A stretch of 57,127 bases of DNA from Agrobacterium tumefaciens (GCF_013318015.2 NZ_CP115845.1:1-57127); one strand, 5' to 3'. Positions 7,075-17,319 are shown, counted from the first letter of the stretch. A program made the numbers and translations. Notes: generated from the sequence alone by a model not told the origin.

Positions 7075-10000
7075 TGTCTGATATTTTTCCCGGGTTTTTT
7101 GAGGCGGAATGGGAGCGCCAGAAGGCTATTCTTCTTGATGACAAGGAGCGGATCAAGTCGGCGTCGCGTCCTTTAGACGAAGAAATGCGAAAAAGGGGAG
7201 GTGGCGGAGGATCATCTTTTCGCTCTGGCATGAGCAAAGGGTTGACCTCGCGCTTGCGTGTAGCAAGTGGAACCCAGACCGTGTTTGGCGCAAACCCTGC
7301 ATTCTCAAGTCAATCCCCGCCACGCCCGGTTGTGGATCGATTGGCGGCCGTCGCCAACGGAAGTCAACCGGCTGTTGTCAAAATGGCCTCGTATGGGGGC
7401 GGCGCGCGTTTGGGGGCGATGTCGTCTTATGTCTCGCGTGATGGAGAAATCTCACTTGAAAATGAGCGTGGTGAACGTCTTCAGGGCAAAGAGGATCTCG
7501 CGAGGCTTCGGGAGGAGTGGGAGCCATTTTTCCAAGGGCGCAACGACAGTCGGGATATTGCTGGGTTTGAGATCGCGATCGGCACACCCGGTTTTCGGAA
7601 TGAGGGCGATATTCATGCCTTTGTTCAGGGTGTGATGAAGGAGGGGTTTGGAGGGCGGCATTTCGCTTATGGGATCAGCCAGCCGGCGCAGGGTTTAATC
7701 AATATCAGCGGCGTGTTGGTGCTGCGCGATAAGGATGGTGCGCGCCTCACAGGCGACCACGAGGCTGCAGAAATCGTTCGTGAGCGACTGGCGGAGATAG
7801 GAAACAGGTCGGCTAAAGTCTCTTTCACTGGCTTTGGGAACGGTGTCGAGTATGGAACTGCGCGTTTAAGAAGCCTCATAGATGCGCATGGAGGAGCTGT
7901 GCGCGATGACCGGGGCCAGTCTATCGAGAATCCTAAGTCTGCCGGCGACCTGGTGCAGCGTCAGTGGCGACGTGACTTGCATAGTCGTCGAGGGCGCGAT
8001 GTCATGCATGTTATTCTCTCGGCGCGCGCCGACACAGACGCTGACGCTTTCGAGGCCGCTGCTCGTGATTTCTTGGGCCAGCAGTTCGCCGGGTTCAAGT
8101 ACGCCTTCGCTATGCACGATCCCAAGAATGACCCTAAAGATGAAAACGACGGCGGGAAGCGTCCTCATATTCACGTTCATGCCCTTGTTGTGATGCGCAA
8201 CGAGTATGGAGAGCGCATCACTACAAGCCCCGCAGAATTTCGGCAGTGGCGCGAATTGCTAGCCGAAAAGGCGCGCGAAAACGGAATCTCAATGGAAATG
8301 ACCGACCGGCGAGATTTGGCGTCGGCTCCCGCTTTCACAAAGAACCAGGTGCGCGCCACCAACACAGTAGGACGCACCAAACATATTGGAACGTCGGCTG
8401 CGGCCCAGGCGCGGTACGACGCCAAGCGAGCGGAAGAGCCAAGTATCCTCCGGACCGATCGCAGCATTCGTTATACCGAAAATGTCCTATCAGCTTGGAA
8501 AGAGATATCCGAGAATGGTAGCTCAGTGACTATTTCGGAAAGAGCGAAATATGCGCAATCTTCCGTCGTTTCAGCGCTTCTAAAAGCCATTTCAGACCCC
8601 GAACCAATCAAATATGTTACCAATGACGTATTTTCTAGAGCGTCTAATATGGTAACATTGTTTGACGCAGTAAAAGAGGGTGTGCGCATGAACGATTTAA
8701 CTGTTGAAGATTTCCCTGCTTATGCAGAAGGCGTGCAGAAGGCGCTAGATAATATAAAATCTGTCGTGGCGCTTCCAGAAGATCTGGCAACGTTCGAAGC
8801 GCTTGAAAAGCAAGCTATAGACCGACTGGCTGCAAAGCAGCGTTCACTATTGGCGGCCGAGAAACTCGAAACTGCGGCTGATAAGAGCCGACCCAACTCG
8901 ATTTCTCGTGAGAGCGGCTCTCCAGTGGCCGCATTGAGCCCAATGCAGTTGGCGGCCACGGTACTCGATGGCCTGACTGCAAATGTGTCAGAGGCCATGA
9001 AGGATGTACTAAAGGATGAACGCGCCGAGGACGAGCAATCGACAAAGCTGAAACCCGATGAACCGAGGATCGAAACCGAAGCTGCGCCGGCTACGGCGGC
9101 AAAGGGCGCGGCTGCCGAGGTGGATAGCGAAGAAACCGAGAAGGGCAATCGAGGTTTCCCGGCTGAAATATCGCGTCAGTATTACCTACAGCACACCCAG
9201 ATTGGCACGACGCGGGTATTTGCAGATTCCAAGGGTATGCGTGAAGTATTCCAGGATGCCGGGGAGAAGATGCGCACCAAGACCTTCGATCCGACCGCGG
9301 TTCGCCTGATGGTCGATACAGCGGCGCATCGTGGATGGACGAGTATCGAGATAAAGGGATCGCCGGAATTTCGCCGGGAGGCTTGGTTGGAAGGTCAGTC
9401 CCGAGGTATTGCCGTGAAGGGCTATTCCCCAACTGAACTCGACTGGCAGGAGGTTACTCGTCGCGAACAGGCGCATCTGAAGAATGAGATCCGCCATGTT
9501 GAGGAGAAGGCACTTGAGCCGAGGTCATCCGCACCAGGCGTTGAGTCTGGGCAACGGGCTTCCGACGGGTCGACGGTACATCCAAGAGAAGTAGGAGCGC
9601 CAGCTGTTGCCGAGGCGAAAGGACAATCATTCCGCGACGGTGTCAACGGTGTTTTGGTTGAGCAAGGTCAGAAGCACTATCAGGACAATCCAAAGAACGA
9701 ACAGTCCAGCTATGTCGTGCTTCGAACCGCGGAAGGGGATCGCACGGTTTGGGGCGTTGGAATTCCGGATGCACTCTATCGGGCCGATGCAAAAGAAGGG
9801 GATACGATCACTCTGCGCGAAGCTGGAATGGAGAAGGTTAAAAAGACCATTATTAATGAGGTTGATGGCAAGAAAGTTAAGCAGGAGGTCATGGTCGATA
9901 GGAGGAGCTGGGAGGCGCAGGTTACTGAACGTGGCATTGGTGTAACCGAGCCAAAGAAAGACCATATTGCAGAAGTTGATACTTCATCAAAATCTAAAAT

Positions 10001-10136
10001 TATGGTAGAAGAAAAGAAGGCTTCCCGTGAAGGAGATGCTTCTACAACTGAACCAGCAAAACAGCAGACCAACCGCCTGCAGCAGCTGCGTCAGGAACAT
10101 GAAGCTGATAAGGGACGGGACGAACAGGAACGGTGA
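7074..10136 (+). CDS. MOBP-type relaxase with C-terminal LPD7-like region
   Basis: 1020-residue conjugative relaxase that nicks oriT and leads the strand into the recipient. Motif I is SSYVSRDGE with the likely catalytic Tyr119 (compare EYLSRKG in VirD2); motif III is H365-I-H367-V-H369, the metal-binding histidines. A Gly-rich segment (41-46) lies near the N-terminus. Residues about 690-805 (QYYLQHTQIGTTRVFADSKG ... RREAWLEGQSRGI) resemble the LPD7 domain found in large transfer proteins; a further conserved segment (about 855-960) follows, then a charged tail. Much longer than VirD2, as in rhizobial plasmid relaxases. Confidence 0.93.
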   Translation: MSDIFPGFFEAEWERQKAILLDDKERIKSASRPLDEEMRKRGGGGGSSFRSGMSKGLTSRLRVASGTQTVFGANPAFSSQSPPRPVVDRLAAVANGSQPAVVKMASYGGGARLGAMSSYVSRDGEISLENERGERLQGKEDLARLREEWEPFFQGRNDSRDIAGFEIAIGTPGFRNEGDIHAFVQGVMKEGFGGRHFAYGISQPAQGLINISGVLVLRDKDGARLTGDHEAAEIVRERLAEIGNRSAKVSFTGFGNGVEYGTARLRSLIDAHGGAVRDDRGQSIENPKSAGDLVQRQWRRDLHSRRGRDVMHVILSARADTDADAFEAAARDFLGQQFAGFKYAFAMHDPKNDPKDENDGGKRPHIHVHALVVMRNEYGERITTSPAEFRQWRELLAEKARENGISMEMTDRRDLASAPAFTKNQVRATNTVGRTKHIGTSAAAQARYDAKRAEEPSILRTDRSIRYTENVLSAWKEISENGSSVTISERAKYAQSSVVSALLKAISDPEPIKYVTNDVFSRASNMVTLFDAVKEGVRMNDLTVEDFPAYAEGVQKALDNIKSVVALPEDLATFEALEKQAIDRLAAKQRSLLAAEKLETAADKSRPNSISRESGSPVAALSPMQLAATVLDGLTANVSEAMKDVLKDERAEDEQSTKLKPDEPRIETEAAPATAAKGAAAEVDSEETEKGNRGFPAEISRQYYLQHTQIGTTRVFADSKGMREVFQDAGEKMRTKTFDPTAVRLMVDTAAHRGWTSIEIKGSPEFRREAWLEGQSRGIAVKGYSPTELDWQEVTRREQAHLKNEIRHVEEKALEPRSSAPGVESGQRASDGSTVHPREVGAPAVAEAKGQSFRDGVNGVLVEQGQKHYQDNPKNEQSSYVVLRTAEGDRTVWGVGIPDALYRADAKEGDTITLREAGMEKVKKTIINEVDGKKVKQEVMVDRRSWEAQVTERGIGVTEPKKDHIAEVDTSSKSKIMVEEKKASREGDASTTEPAKQQTNRLQQLRQEHEADKGRDEQER

Positions 10137-10141
10137 TTGTT

Positions 10142-10375
10142 ATGGATCGCAGCAAGGCACAGTTGATTTGGGATATCCAAGCGTCCGAGCAGTCCGCTCG
10201 TGACGCCAAAAAATATTCTAGCGGCCAAATCAAGTTCTTTGGATTTGTGTTTCTGTCATTTCTGGCAGTGTGGTTGATCGACCGTGTGCTGATCCAGCTG
10301 CAGATTTGGTATCATCAGTCCGTCGCGTGGATAGCTGAAACTGTTCCGATGCTTGCGGTTCATTGGCCGTTCTAG
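10142..10375 (+). CDS. Small membrane protein downstream of relaxase
   Basis: 77 residues from ATG 10142 (a GTG at 10133 overlapping the relaxase stop is also in frame). Hydrophilic N-terminus (MDRSKAQLIWDIQASEQSARDAKK) followed by a hydrophobic span FFGFVFLSFLAVWLIDRVLI and an amphipathic end. The gene ends just before a terminator and is probably last in the mobC-relaxase operon. Similar small membrane proteins follow relaxase genes in other alphaproteobacterial plasmids; function unknown. Confidence 0.7.
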   Translation: MDRSKAQLIWDIQASEQSARDAKKYSSGQIKFFGFVFLSFLAVWLIDRVLIQLQIWYHQSVAWIAETVPMLAVHWPF

Positions 10376-10394
10376 TGAATAACGAAGAGATAGA

Positions 10395-10419
10395 AAGCCG
10401 GGTTCACCCGGCTTTTTTT
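10395..10419 (+). terminator. Rho-independent terminator of the mobC-relaxase operon
   Basis: GCCGGGT (10397-10403), two-base tip, ACCCGGC (10406-10412), then seven T (10413-10419). It overlaps the stop of the convergent virD4 gene. Confidence 0.9.
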
Positions 10420-12490
10420 ATGTTCCCGTTGCTTCCTCTTCGACCTCGTCACGCGCTGCGATAAACATCTGAAGGGTAGGAGTTCGTGTGCGCTTTTGCG
10501 CCTTCAGCAAAGGTGCTGCTTTCTCGCGCATATCGAGGACAGCCTTTCGCTCGATCGCTAACGCCTCCTGGTACTCCTGTTCCGCCGCGGTCTCTGATTG
10601 CTCACCACGAGCGATTTCATTATTTGCGGCCTCGATGATTTCACCATCTTCCGTGATGACTTCATTCAGAGCTTGCCCCTGCATCTCACTCACTACGGCG
10701 CTTTTTGGATTAGCGCGTTCGGGTTCTGCCAGGGCGGGCGCTGAAGGTTTCCGCTTATCGTCACGTCGTTTCCATGGCGCCTCGATGTGCTCGCCGGCGT
10801 TCTCATATTCTTCAGTAAGAGCAGGGACCGGTGGCGATGGAAGGATCTCCGTTTCCGGCACATACGGTGGATTGGCGAGAGAGCGTTCGACGGCCGACTT
10901 GAACGGCTGAGTTTTGAAAAACTCGAGCTTGTCTGCAAATATCGGGCTCTGGCCCTCGACGAGTAATACGAGGTTCTCTCTCGCCATTTTGCGAACCTCC
11001 TGTGGCATCATCAGCTCGCGCTCGCGTATCTGTTCCACCTTAGTTCGCTTGTGAAATCCGAAGGGTTCGATAGATCTTGAAACCGACTGATAGCGGATTG
11101 TGTGTCGCCCCAACGCCTTCGATACGTAGTCTGCGGTGGCCTGATCGTTGGCGCCGAGGATGAGCTGATAGCCGCAATTTCCCGTAAGTGATTGCCGGGA
11201 GTTCTCTCCATAAATCTCGTCGAGGTTCTTGAGGTCCTGAATAATGAAAGCGAACTTGATATTATAGCCGGCGACGTAGGGCAATTTGGTCATGACCTCG
11301 TCCATTTTCTTCAACTGGCGAAATTCGTCTAGCAAGCAGTAGACCGGCAGGGCCCTCGGGTTGTGTTCCAACATCAGCTGGTTGAGCACCTGCTGCACAA
11401 AGAGCGTCAACAAGGGCTGCAGCAGCGTGATATCAGTGATGTTAGGTGCGAGATAAATCGACATCGGTTTGCGATTCATCATCGAGATGTCGATATCTGT
11501 AGATGATGTGGCGGCGACAATGCGTTCGTTCTGAAAGGGCTCGAGCGCATTTTGGAGTTCAGTAAGGGCCGAGCCGGCAGTCTTTTCCGGAAGTCCGATA
11601 TACGCGCCGAAGCTTTCGCGCGTAAATCGGGACAGGTACGGTTCCTTTTCCATGATAAAGCGAAGCAGTACCTGGACCGGGACGCCCGAATTCAGAAGAG
11701 CATTGATTTCAGACAGGTTGCGTCGTCCCTCATAAAAATCACTTTCATGAATATAGCTGATAAATCCGGCCGCTATCCGTTGCGCCATTTGCTGCCAGAA
11801 AGCACCGTCCCCTGATGAAGTCTTCGGAACGAGGATCTTCGCCATGTTTTGAATGTCTGTCGTGCGATCGCCGCTATCCGACCGAATGAAATCCATTGGA
11901 TTCCATCTGTGGGAGTTTCTCTGACCTGGTGCAAAGAGGAAGACCTTGTTGCCGGCCCTTTGACGGTGCGCGGCCGTCGAGTTGAATATCTCGCCCTTTA
12001 GATCCGTCACCAGCATCGAGCCTTCGTGGGCAAGCGCATTTGGGATAACATACCCAGCGCCTTTCCCGGAACGGGTAGGGCCTATGACAAGGTGGTGTCT
12101 GTCATCCTTCACCCGTAAAATTTGGCGGCGGATCTTACCAAAGATATGACCGTCCTTGCGGAACCATTTTGCCCTGCGAAGCTCGGCAATTGTCTGGAAG
12201 GCGGCCTCACCAAGAGGCTGTTCCTGCTTCCGAAGCCCGGCATAAGCGATGATCGCTGTTGCTGCGACAGCTGGAAGCATCGCGCCGGCGGCGACCTTCT
12301 GCAGGACAGGATTGGAACCGTAGTACCACAGTTGCACGAACGGCGCGAAAGGCTGGCTGGTGATAGTGAGATGGAGGATACGGCTATCTTTAAAAAAAAC
12401 GGCAAGCCCCACTCCATAGGCCAGCGCCCAGCCCATGCACCCGATGACGGCGCAAAATGCGACAAAGATGATTTTCATCTGCTTGTTCAT
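10418..12490 (-). CDS. virD4: VirD4-type coupling protein
   Basis: 690-residue inner-membrane ATPase that delivers the relaxase-DNA complex to the secretion channel. Two N-terminal membrane spans (about 5-33 and 66-85) precede Walker A GPTRSGKG (137-144), Walker B YCLLDEFRQL in the middle, and the TraG/VirD4 signature region NCGYQLILGANDQATADYVSKALG. The C-terminal 130 residues are charged and low in complexity. Its start overlaps virB11 by four bases (ATGA); it is the last gene of the leftward operon. Confidence 0.96.
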   Translation of the reverse strand: MNKQMKIIFVAFCAVIGCMGWALAYGVGLAVFFKDSRILHLTITSQPFAPFVQLWYYGSNPVLQKVAAGAMLPAVAATAIIAYAGLRKQEQPLGEAAFQTIAELRRAKWFRKDGHIFGKIRRQILRVKDDRHHLVIGPTRSGKGAGYVIPNALAHEGSMLVTDLKGEIFNSTAAHRQRAGNKVFLFAPGQRNSHRWNPMDFIRSDSGDRTTDIQNMAKILVPKTSSGDGAFWQQMAQRIAAGFISYIHESDFYEGRRNLSEINALLNSGVPVQVLLRFIMEKEPYLSRFTRESFGAYIGLPEKTAGSALTELQNALEPFQNERIVAATSSTDIDISMMNRKPMSIYLAPNITDITLLQPLLTLFVQQVLNQLMLEHNPRALPVYCLLDEFRQLKKMDEVMTKLPYVAGYNIKFAFIIQDLKNLDEIYGENSRQSLTGNCGYQLILGANDQATADYVSKALGRHTIRYQSVSRSIEPFGFHKRTKVEQIRERELMMPQEVRKMARENLVLLVEGQSPIFADKLEFFKTQPFKSAVERSLANPPYVPETEILPSPPVPALTEEYENAGEHIEAPWKRRDDKRKPSAPALAEPERANPKSAVVSEMQGQALNEVITEDGEIIEAANNEIARGEQSETAAEQEYQEALAIERKAVLDMREKAAPLLKAQKRTRTPTLQMFIAARDEVEEEATGT

Positions 12491-13512
12491 GCGCTGACCT
12501 TTGTGAAGGCAATTTCGGAGATACCGCGTTTCCCGTCCTTTTTGTGGAGCTGGACGACGATCGGGATAACTGAGCGAATGTAGTCCATGAGCTCAGCCTT
12601 GCTGAACCCTCCTGACAGGCCAGCTTGCGCCACCATCATTGCCAACTGCTGATAGGCGCCGTCGGGCGTGTTGGCGTGGATCGTGGACATTGATCCTGGG
12701 TGGCCGGTATTAATGCCGCGGAGGAAAGTAAAAGCTTCCGCGCCGCGGATTTCCCCAACGAACAGGCGGTCGGGTCGCATGCGGAGCGAAGATTCTAGCA
12801 ATTTCTGCATGTCTACATCAGCGGTGCCTTGCGATCCCTTCGAAGCGACCAGGTGAACAACATTCTTTTGTGGCGGCTTCAGTTCCCGCGCGTCTTCGAG
12901 AGTGATAATGCGCTCTTCCTTGTGGACCGCTTGGAGACATGCATTCAGGAACGTCGTTTTACCTGAAGCCGTGCCACCGCTGATCAATATCGAAACCCGA
13001 TTGCGGATTGCTTCGTTTAGGAAGTCGTAAAATCGACGTGACTGCAGGTGATTTGAAAGGGCGAGGTCTAGTTCAGTCGTCTCGCCACTCGAAAGCTGAA
13101 TATGATCGAGGCTGCCTTTGTCGCGATAATCCTCGAGTGTAAAATTGCTGACGACTTGTTTGCGAATGGAAATTGAGCCGCCATCTGTGGCGACAGGGGG
13201 AAGCACAAACTGAATGCGCTCCCCTGTGGGAAGGGAAGCGCTCAGAATTGGATTTTTGTCGTTGATGAACTGATTGGTGAACCCTGCCACCTGCTGCGCC
13301 AGAAGTTGTATTTCATCCTTCGTCAGCTCCGGAACACTGTGGAACTCCATATGATGTGCGCCCAACCGTTCGATAAAAACTTCTCCCGGTCTGTTGACCG
13401 AAATCTCCACGATATTGGGATCATCCAGAAACTGACGAACGGGGCCGAGCGCTTTGTTGATAAAGAGATTTGTTGGGCGACTTTCTTTTCTATTATCGAA
13501 GACGACGTTCAC
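12487..13512 (-). CDS. virB11: VirB11-type secretion ATPase
   Basis: 341-residue hexameric traffic ATPase of the type IV secretion system. Walker A GGTASGKT lies at 179-186, followed by the Asp box IITLEDARELKPP, Walker B RPDRLFVGEIRGAE and the His box GHPGSMSTIHANTP. The gene overlaps the end of virB10 by 20 bases and the start of virD4 by four. Normal length for the family. Confidence 0.96.
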   Translation of the reverse strand: MNVVFDNRKESRPTNLFINKALGPVRQFLDDPNIVEISVNRPGEVFIERLGAHHMEFHSVPELTKDEIQLLAQQVAGFTNQFINDKNPILSASLPTGERIQFVLPPVATDGGSISIRKQVVSNFTLEDYRDKGSLDHIQLSSGETTELDLALSNHLQSRRFYDFLNEAIRNRVSILISGGTASGKTTFLNACLQAVHKEERIITLEDARELKPPQKNVVHLVASKGSQGTADVDMQKLLESSLRMRPDRLFVGEIRGAEAFTFLRGINTGHPGSMSTIHANTPDGAYQQLAMMVAQAGLSGGFSKAELMDYIRSVIPIVVQLHKKDGKRGISEIAFTKVSA

Positions 13513-14743
13513 GCTGGATTTCCTTCATAGCCTCTGTCACCGGATCATCGTAGTATTCGGAAAAGTCGAGGTCCTGCCGGACGAAGATAAAAATCCTCTC
13601 GCCCTGATTTACGCTAATGGTCGGCGGAATTCGGAGGTTTTCGCTTAGAGCTTGGTTCGCCATGTCAGAGAATGTTTGCGCAATTGTTTCTCGCGCGAGA
13701 TCCGCACCGCTCTGCGAATTCGAACTACCGCCGAGATTTTCGTTTCCGTACCCTGTGGCATAGCTCGCACCAGCGCCCACAATAGAGAGAAGGATGGCAG
13801 AACCGAACCTTTCACGCCATTTGTTGTCCACGCGTCCAGTGAGGCCTGATCGACCCAAGCTGTCGGTTCCGATTGACGCGAGCTGGATAGCGACGCCGTC
13901 ATCGCGGACAAGCCGTGTCCAAACAACGAAAATCCGCTTTTGGCCACGCGCGATCGAGGATTGGTATTCTCCTATTAGGCGACTGCCAGCAGGTATCAGA
14001 ACGCGACGGCCATCGAATGAGTATACGTCCTGAGCCGTGATCGCCCTGATTTGCCCAGGTAGATCGCTGACGATCGCAGTTTCCAAAATGCCCGGAATAA
14101 GAGTGCCTTCGACAACAGTAGCATCGATGCGAGGAATCTTTGTCGCCTTCGCGGACCTTGAACCCATGGAGGCGGCGGTAGCGAGATATTTGCTGTTCTG
14201 ATCTTCTCCGGCAACCGATGCACCAGCACCTTGCGCACCCGACCCGCCCAATCCACCAGCTGCTGAAGCACTACCATTCCCCGACAGGACGACAATCTTG
14301 GACTTGAATCGCTCTGGAAACGTCTCTACGGCCGGCGCGGGTACGAGGTCCGGAGCGGGAACGGAGGGAGAAGGGGAGACGATAGCGACTGGCGGCGGCG
14401 GCGGCGGCGGCGGTACTTCAAATACTGTTGTATCTGGTTTGTCCTCAATCGGAGCAGGAGTCGGTATTTCAATGATTGCAGGCTCAGAAGGCTTCTCCAC
14501 TGGCGCTTCTTTATCAGAAACGAATGACGGCGGACGAAAGCTCATTGAGCTAAATTCCTCCTCGACCTGCTTATGATTCTTGGGCTTCCCATCGTTGCCA
14601 GACCAGACGACATTGTAAGCTACGACCGTCATGATAGCAGCAAACGCGACACCGCCGAGGAGTTGCTTCTTCTTGAGCTTAGTGTCAGCGATTGGCGTCT
14701 CTTCACCCACGCTGATTGCTTTAAGGTGATCGTTTTCTTTCAT
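13493..14743 (-). CDS. virB10: VirB10-type channel protein
   Basis: 416-residue protein that spans both membranes and forms the core of the secretion channel. One N-terminal membrane span (about 29-48, LLGGVAFAAIMTVVAYNVVW), then a proline-rich periplasmic linker (PPPPPPPPVAIVSPSPSVPAP), then the conserved C-terminal domain with LIPGILETAIVSDLPGQIRAI, VLIPAGSRLIGEYQS and RIFIFVRQDLDF. ATGA-type overlap with virB9 (14740-14743). Confidence 0.96.
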   Translation of the reverse strand: MKENDHLKAISVGEETPIADTKLKKKQLLGGVAFAAIMTVVAYNVVWSGNDGKPKNHKQVEEEFSSMSFRPPSFVSDKEAPVEKPSEPAIIEIPTPAPIEDKPDTTVFEVPPPPPPPPVAIVSPSPSVPAPDLVPAPAVETFPERFKSKIVVLSGNGSASAAGGLGGSGAQGAGASVAGEDQNSKYLATAASMGSRSAKATKIPRIDATVVEGTLIPGILETAIVSDLPGQIRAITAQDVYSFDGRRVLIPAGSRLIGEYQSSIARGQKRIFVVWTRLVRDDGVAIQLASIGTDSLGRSGLTGRVDNKWRERFGSAILLSIVGAGASYATGYGNENLGGSSNSQSGADLARETIAQTFSDMANQALSENLRIPPTISVNQGERIFIFVRQDLDFSEYYDDPVTEAMKEIQRERRLR

Positions 14744-15549
14744 TTGTTGCCGCTCCTGCTGCGAATAGATGCCTGAGTTTCCACTTTCGGTCCCATCACG
14801 TCCGGATCGGGTGCGCCGAAATCAGGCTTGCGGAGGTTAAAAATGCAGGTCCATTGATCACCATCGCGCAAGGTGAATTGCGTCCCGACGCCATCGACGA
14901 CGATATATTCGCCTTCTTTCCGGAAGTTCCTCAGGGTTTCAGAGAAGTTCGAGTTAACCGCGAAGATCGAGGGGACTGTGCCCTTAAATTTGAAGTATGT
15001 TTTCTTGCCATCATCGAAAATCATTGATGGCTTCAAAGCTGACGATCCGGAGAACGAATACTCCAGATTGACATTGGCTTTATCGATGCCGCTCATATTT
15101 GGATGAGCAGCTCGAACTTCTGCCTCAGACCTAAGGGATGCATTGAGGTCCTTGTCTGGGTAGATAAAGCGAACGCCATAGACTTTTTTGCCTGCATCCT
15201 GGGCAAAGTCATGCAGTTCCAGAAAATAGATACGCTTTGTCGTAACCACATTGAGGTTCGTAACAACATCTTTGGCGATCGGCTTGATGAACAGAATGTT
15301 CTTCCGTTCGTTCGGCACCACATACCAGCTATCGGTATCTCCCAACCCAATGTCCACAAAGCTTTCATCTTCATCGAACACGATCATCGTTGAAATGCCG
15401 TAGGTCGCATCAATGCGGGTCACGTCGTCGGGGCGATAGGTGATTGAGGTTAGGCGGGTATCGCGCTTTCCGGGCTTAGGAGCCTCAAGAGCATCCGCGA
15501 CCGTGCAAATCATAAGGAACGCTACTGTCGATAAGAGGAGCCGCTTCAT
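14740..15549 (-). CDS. virB9: VirB9-type outer-membrane complex protein
   Basis: 269 residues with an N-terminal signal peptide (MKRLLLSTVAFLMICTVADA). The N-terminal domain includes RLTSITYRPDDVTRIDATYG; the C-terminal beta domain has NLEYSFSGSSALKPSMIFDDGKKTYFKF, the part that binds VirB7 and VirB10. It forms the outer-membrane core complex with the VirB7-like lipoprotein and VirB10. Its stop is coupled to the virB10 start, and its start abuts the stop of virB8. Confidence 0.95.
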   Translation of the reverse strand: MKRLLLSTVAFLMICTVADALEAPKPGKRDTRLTSITYRPDDVTRIDATYGISTMIVFDEDESFVDIGLGDTDSWYVVPNERKNILFIKPIAKDVVTNLNVVTTKRIYFLELHDFAQDAGKKVYGVRFIYPDKDLNASLRSEAEVRAAHPNMSGIDKANVNLEYSFSGSSALKPSMIFDDGKKTYFKFKGTVPSIFAVNSNFSETLRNFRKEGEYIVVDGVGTQFTLRDGDQWTCIFNLRKPDFGAPDPDVMGPKVETQASIRSRSGNK

Positions 15550-16259
15550 TAGCCATTCACTCCGGGCGCTACGGTTTCCTGGTCACGGCGATAGCTGTAA
15601 ATCTGGAAACCCAGTGGATTTTCGAACATCCAAGCGTTTGTTGAGGGAGCAGACGTATAACGATACCGCAACACGCTCACATAGTGGCGCGTGACCTGTT
15701 CAGTGTCGGAACGTTCGGTAACTGAAAATCGCGCCTGTGCAGTACTGTCGTTAAGGAACGTGACTGATTTAACGTCAACCGAAACACGCTTGTTCTTTCC
15801 ATAGATTTTGGTCGGATTCTTAGTATTCGTGGCGCTGTAGAGTTCCTGCAGTTCACGAGCTGCGTCGCCAGTAGAAAGGAGAGCCGCTGTCCCAAAGTTT
15901 TCCGATATCATTAGCGGGTCATAACCCTCACGCATGCGTAAGAACCTTACGACATTCGCTTGGGTAACAGCCTGACGCTCAGTTAAACTGAGGGCGTTAT
16001 AATCGGTGTTGCGAGCTGTTTTTATCTCGATATAGCCGGTGTTTTTGTCAACCAATACGAGGTACGGCTCAAAGGTCTTCAAAGGGGTCAGACCAGCGAG
16101 CGCCAACAGCGCAACGATGAGGGCCGCGCTTGAGATCAAGGCTATAAACCAAGCAACGTTTTTGGACCGCCTTTCCTTCTTAACCAGGTCGAGCTCCCAT
16201 ACGGAACCTTGCTGGAAGTAAGAGACGACACGAGGATCTGTGTTCTGCGTCATAGACAA
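15549..16259 (-). CDS. virB8: VirB8-type inner-membrane scaffold protein
   Basis: 236 residues: short cytoplasmic N-terminus (DLVKKERRSKN), one membrane span (about 35-57, VAWFIALISSAALIVALLALAGL), then a periplasmic NTF2-like domain with KTFEPYLVLVDKNTGYIEI and NPLGFQIYSYRRDQE. Assembly factor of the channel. It follows virB6 with a 19-base gap containing the CCGAAAGG ribosome-binding site region. Confidence 0.95.
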   Translation of the reverse strand: MSMTQNTDPRVVSYFQQGSVWELDLVKKERRSKNVAWFIALISSAALIVALLALAGLTPLKTFEPYLVLVDKNTGYIEIKTARNTDYNALSLTERQAVTQANVVRFLRMREGYDPLMISENFGTAALLSTGDAARELQELYSATNTKNPTKIYGKNKRVSVDVKSVTFLNDSTAQARFSVTERSDTEQVTRHYVSVLRYRYTSAPSTNAWMFENPLGFQIYSYRRDQETVAPGVNG

Positions 16260-16278
16260 TGACCTTTCGGGAGAAAAA

Positions 16279-17295
16279 TTATCTTGGGCGGCTCATATCG
16301 CTGATGCGTTGTTGCATCGCGGCTTCGGATGAACTCCGGTTAGCCATAGAGCCACCCCCAGGATGAGAGTTGTGAGAGCCAAGCATACCTCTGGCGGCGC
16401 CAGTGGCTTTGGCGAGCGCCCATCGCGCGGGGCCTAGCGTGGCGCCCAGCCCGTATCCCATGCCGGCCGCCCCAACACCCGCTGCCACTGATCCCGAAAT
16501 TGCCTGAGCGAGCGATTGAATATTCATAAGAACAAAGCATCCACCCACCGTCAGAAGGAGAAATGACGCAATGTGGGTGAGCGAAAGCTCACTCGCCGCG
16601 ACGGCTGTATCAATTTTCGAAAGCTCAGGATTGATTGCTGCAATCAAAAAGGCGGCAACGACGAATACAAACAGCGGGATAAGCGCATAAAGTAGAACCT
16701 GGGAAAACCAGCCAGTGCCATAGGAGCGAGTTTGCTCGAACAAAAGGCAACCAATGAAAATCGGTGCCGTTCCTAGCAAAACCCACATCATGACTTTCGA
16801 CAATATGAGAATTGCGAGAGCGATCGCCACAAACACGATAGCAAAAACCGCAATCACAACCCCTAGGAAGCTCGGCATGATAGTGAAATAGCCGGACTGC
16901 TGCGCCAGCGCCGCCGCCGCCTGAAATGCGGTTACGACGATCAGTGATAGGCCATTGGTCGGTTCAGTAATACCAGTACCTGCGGCAGAGAGGATTGCCC
17001 GGCCGACGTCTTCCGGAGTGTCGCTTAACCAGCGGTAGAAGAGGCTGTTGAAGAACTCCCAGTTCTGCGTGAGGGCCAATATAATCATCAAGCGGGCCGT
17101 TCTGCCAACCAACTCACTGACTGAGATCCGCGCCGTCCCCGTGATGAGCTGGATACCGTAGGTCATCACGTAGACAACAAAAGCAATTTTGAGCACGGGA
17201 AGAATTTGGTCGCCGACGATGCCGTAAGCGCGTGCGGCAAAACCCTGTCCGATCTGATCGATCCGCATCAGCAGATCCGTCACGAAGTTATTCAT
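16279..17295 (-). CDS. virB6: VirB6-type polytopic membrane protein
   Basis: 338 residues with several hydrophobic spans (for example ILPVLKIAFVVYVMTYGIQL, FAIVFVAIALAILILSKVMM, LIPLFVFVVAAFLIAAI) and a Gly/Ala-rich span near residue 270-290. The TrbL/VirB6 family forms the inner-membrane part of the translocation path. The C-terminal tail is Ser/Asn-rich and polar. GGGGGACAA precedes the ATG. It follows the lipoprotein gene with a 24-base gap. Confidence 0.94.
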   Translation of the reverse strand: MNNFVTDLLMRIDQIGQGFAARAYGIVGDQILPVLKIAFVVYVMTYGIQLITGTARISVSELVGRTARLMIILALTQNWEFFNSLFYRWLSDTPEDVGRAILSAAGTGITEPTNGLSLIVVTAFQAAAALAQQSGYFTIMPSFLGVVIAVFAIVFVAIALAILILSKVMMWVLLGTAPIFIGCLLFEQTRSYGTGWFSQVLLYALIPLFVFVVAAFLIAAINPELSKIDTAVAASELSLTHIASFLLLTVGGCFVLMNIQSLAQAISGSVAAGVGAAGMGYGLGATLGPARWALAKATGAARGMLGSHNSHPGGGSMANRSSSEAAMQQRISDMSRPR

Positions 17296-17319
17296 TTGTC
17301 CCCCAGCACAAAAAAGAGA